The position numbers and the translations under genes were made by a program. From the NCBI GenBank assembly GCA_963840725.1, contig CAWIZY010000012.1, forward strand, positions 1-7,521: a stretch of DNA of 7,521 nucleotides, written 5' to 3'. Shown piece after piece: positions 6,457-7,521 of this stretch; the first letter of the stretch is position 1, and the number at the start of each line of letters is the position of its first letter. The stretch comes from CAVWDU01 sp963840725 (GTDB taxonomy: Bacteria; Pseudomonadota; Gammaproteobacteria; Pseudomonadales; Halieaceae). A model generated the notes under the pieces. The model was not told the DNA's origin. It saw only the letters and a program-made list of their open reading frames with translations, and made no database searches.

Positions 6457-7443
6457 TCAGTCGACGTCAATCAGTCTGATGCCAAAGTCTTGCATCACGG
6501 CCCGCGCTCGGGCCAGCTCCGGCCGTTGCTCTACCAGCAGGTTGAAACCAATGGAAGTACAGGGAATTTCCGGGTAAATGATCTTCAACGTAATCAGGGC
6601 AGAGCTGTAGATGCCCAGGATTTCGCTGGCGCCATGTTGTTGCAGAACATACTCGGCCACATCGGTTTTTGGCAGGACGGTGAGTTGGTTCTGCGGCAGC
6701 TGGATGCTGGGGTTGATCTGATCTCGGTGAGGTTTGTAGAGCACAGCTCTATCGCCGCCGACAAAGCCTTCGATAGCTTGATTCAGGCGGTTTCGTCGCT
6801 CGTCGCTGAGATCATCCAGTGGCTGGTCTATGAAAAACAGATCATCGCCACTCGCTGCCTCGGCGACAGGGATTTCCAGTTTTATCTGCTCCCTCGCCTG
6901 CGTGTAGAGTTTGCGTTCGGTAAACACATACTGGCGACGATATTCGAGTTGCTCCATTGCGGTCAGATTACCCTTATGGGGCTGATAGCGAGCGCCGAGA
7001 AGCCGTGCCACCAGACGCTTGTGCCGCATCGACCGCCGCTGCTCGTCACTGGGCCTGGCATCGTAAAAGTTGAGTAAACCGTCGGGGAGCAGGTCCAGCG
7101 CGTCCGGATTCAGAGAGAACGCCATAAAATTGCCAAGGCTGTGGTAGACGTGCGGAACAGCCACCTCAAGCCGAGCGGCCACCGCTTTCAGGCGTTTTAG
7201 TCCGGCGTAACATCGCCGGTAGTCGAGCAGCGTTTCGATGCGACCACCGGCTCCTACCCGGACCTCCGTAACCTGTGCCGGGAGGCGGGGCCGAATTTCT
7301 GAGCAATTGAGGAAGACGACCGGCCCTTGCGTTGGCTGCTGAGCGATTTGTTCAACGGCAATCGCTTGCAGTGCCCCCAGGCCCAGGAAGACGCTGACCG
7401 GTTTCCCCTGGGCAGACTTTGCAAGCGTTGACCAGGAGTTCAT
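6457..7443 (-). CDS. Putative sialyl/polysialyltransferase-like glycosyltransferase (GT38/GT52 type)
   Basis: A 328-residue protein with no membrane segment. It carries, in order, the three landmarks of bacterial sialyltransferases: a D/E-D/E-G-like LLPDGLLNFY with D121-G122, an HP-like YKPHRD with H239, and an SS-like GIYSSALITL with S280-S281 near the C-terminus. FFIDQPL (203-209) precedes the HP-like region, as in family 52 and polysialyltransferase proteins. It would transfer a CMP-activated nonulosonic acid to an acceptor glycan, which fits the CMP-synthetase and synthase nearby. One oddity is that the usual Pro after the motif His is Arg, with a Pro before it instead. The ATG at 7441-7443 has no strong ribosome binding site, and an upstream gene ends 10 bp before it, so it is probably the second gene of a minus-strand unit. 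It converges on the flippase with 13 bp between stops. The acceptor and linkage cannot be predicted. Confidence 0.7.
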   Translation of the reverse strand: MNSWSTLAKSAQGKPVSVFLGLGALQAIAVEQIAQQPTQGPVVFLNCSEIRPRLPAQVTEVRVGAGGRIETLLDYRRCYAGLKRLKAVAARLEVAVPHVYHSLGNFMAFSLNPDALDLLPDGLLNFYDARPSDEQRRSMRHKRLVARLLGARYQPHKGNLTAMEQLEYRRQYVFTERKLYTQAREQIKLEIPVAEAASGDDLFFIDQPLDDLSDERRNRLNQAIEGFVGGDRAVLYKPHRDQINPSIQLPQNQLTVLPKTDVAEYVLQQHGASEILGIYSSALITLKIIYPEIPCTSIGFNLLVEQRPELARARAVMQDFGIRLIDVD

Positions 7444-7453
7444 GGCACAGGGC

Positions 7454-7521
7454 TCAAATCAGCCGCACGGGCTCCTGGTCTTGCACCGTCGGTTCTGTGA
7501 TCGCGGCCTCGATGCGATCGC
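7454..7521 (-). CDS. C-terminal fragment of an unidentified minus-strand gene
   Basis: On the minus strand, a frame open from the right edge ends at a TGA at 7454-7456. The last 21 complete residues end in VQDQEPVRLI. Third positions are strongly GC-biased, like the neighbouring genes, which supports real coding. The stop lies 10 bp before the ATG of the sialyltransferase-like gene, the spacing expected within an operon. Too little is visible to name a family. Confidence 0.5.
   Translation of the reverse strand, partial: DRIEAAITEPTVQDQEPVRLI

Noticed and set aside
6361..7077. Plus-strand open frame opposite the sialyltransferase-like gene
   Set aside because: The minus-strand frame is longer and carries the PDG, His and SS motifs. 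The plus-strand frame reads as an antisense shadow and overlaps the end of wzx.
7442..7521. Plus-strand ATG at 7442 opening a frame to the right edge
   Set aside because: The frame is only 26 codons, lacks a ribosome binding site and begins inside the opposite gene's start codon. The minus-strand frame ending at 7454 has better codon bias and operon spacing.

Overview
The window looks like part of a surface-polysaccharide (capsule, O-antigen or S-glycan type) locus for a sialic-acid-like nonulosonic acid, on the chromosome of a Gram-negative bacterium. I suspect a gammaproteobacterium: the coding DNA is moderately GC-rich, and the fragment at the left edge reads like the start of XseB, a housekeeping gene. 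The taxonomic guess is inference from a small sample.

Layout. At the left edge (1-80, minus) is the N-terminus of a probable exodeoxyribonuclease VII small subunit. A gap of about 210 bp, holding an imperfect 23-bp dyad at 229-251, separates it from a divergent, tightly packed plus-strand operon of five genes. These are (1) a fusion of a CMP-nonulosonate synthetase (NeuA/PseF/SpsF type) with a PseG/SpsG-type GT-B domain; (2) a NeuB/PseI/SpsE-type nonulosonate synthase with a C-terminal SAF domain; (3) a protein carrying an HPr-kinase-like (HprK) catalytic core; (4) an aminoglycoside-phosphotransferase-fold (APH) kinase; and (5) a Wzx-type polysaccharide flippase. Genes 3/4 and 4/5 overlap by a few bases, which suggests translational coupling. 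On the minus strand, converging on the flippase with only 13 bp between stop codons, lies a 328-residue protein with the three hallmark motifs of the bacterial sialyltransferase superfamily (GT38/GT52/GT80). A further minus-strand gene ends 10 bp upstream of it and runs off the right edge.

How the genes may work together. NeuB-like condensation of a six-carbon amino sugar with phosphoenolpyruvate gives the free nonulosonic acid. The NeuA domain activates it with CTP. The minus-strand transferase would attach it to a glycan or polymerise it, and Wzx would move the lipid-linked glycan across the inner membrane. The fused PseG-like domain would free the six-carbon precursor from UDP, or act as a glycosyltransferase. 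The genes that build the UDP-sugar precursor (PseB/C/H, LegB/C/H or NeuC types) are not here, so the exact sugar cannot be named.

The least conventional part is the pair of unrelated kinases (HprK-like, then APH-like) between the synthase and the flippase. Their position suggests that the sugar, its lipid carrier or an acceptor is phosphorylated, but no substrate can be read from the sequence. A near-perfect 36-nt hairpin lies inside the HprK-like gene and is not explained by its coding role.
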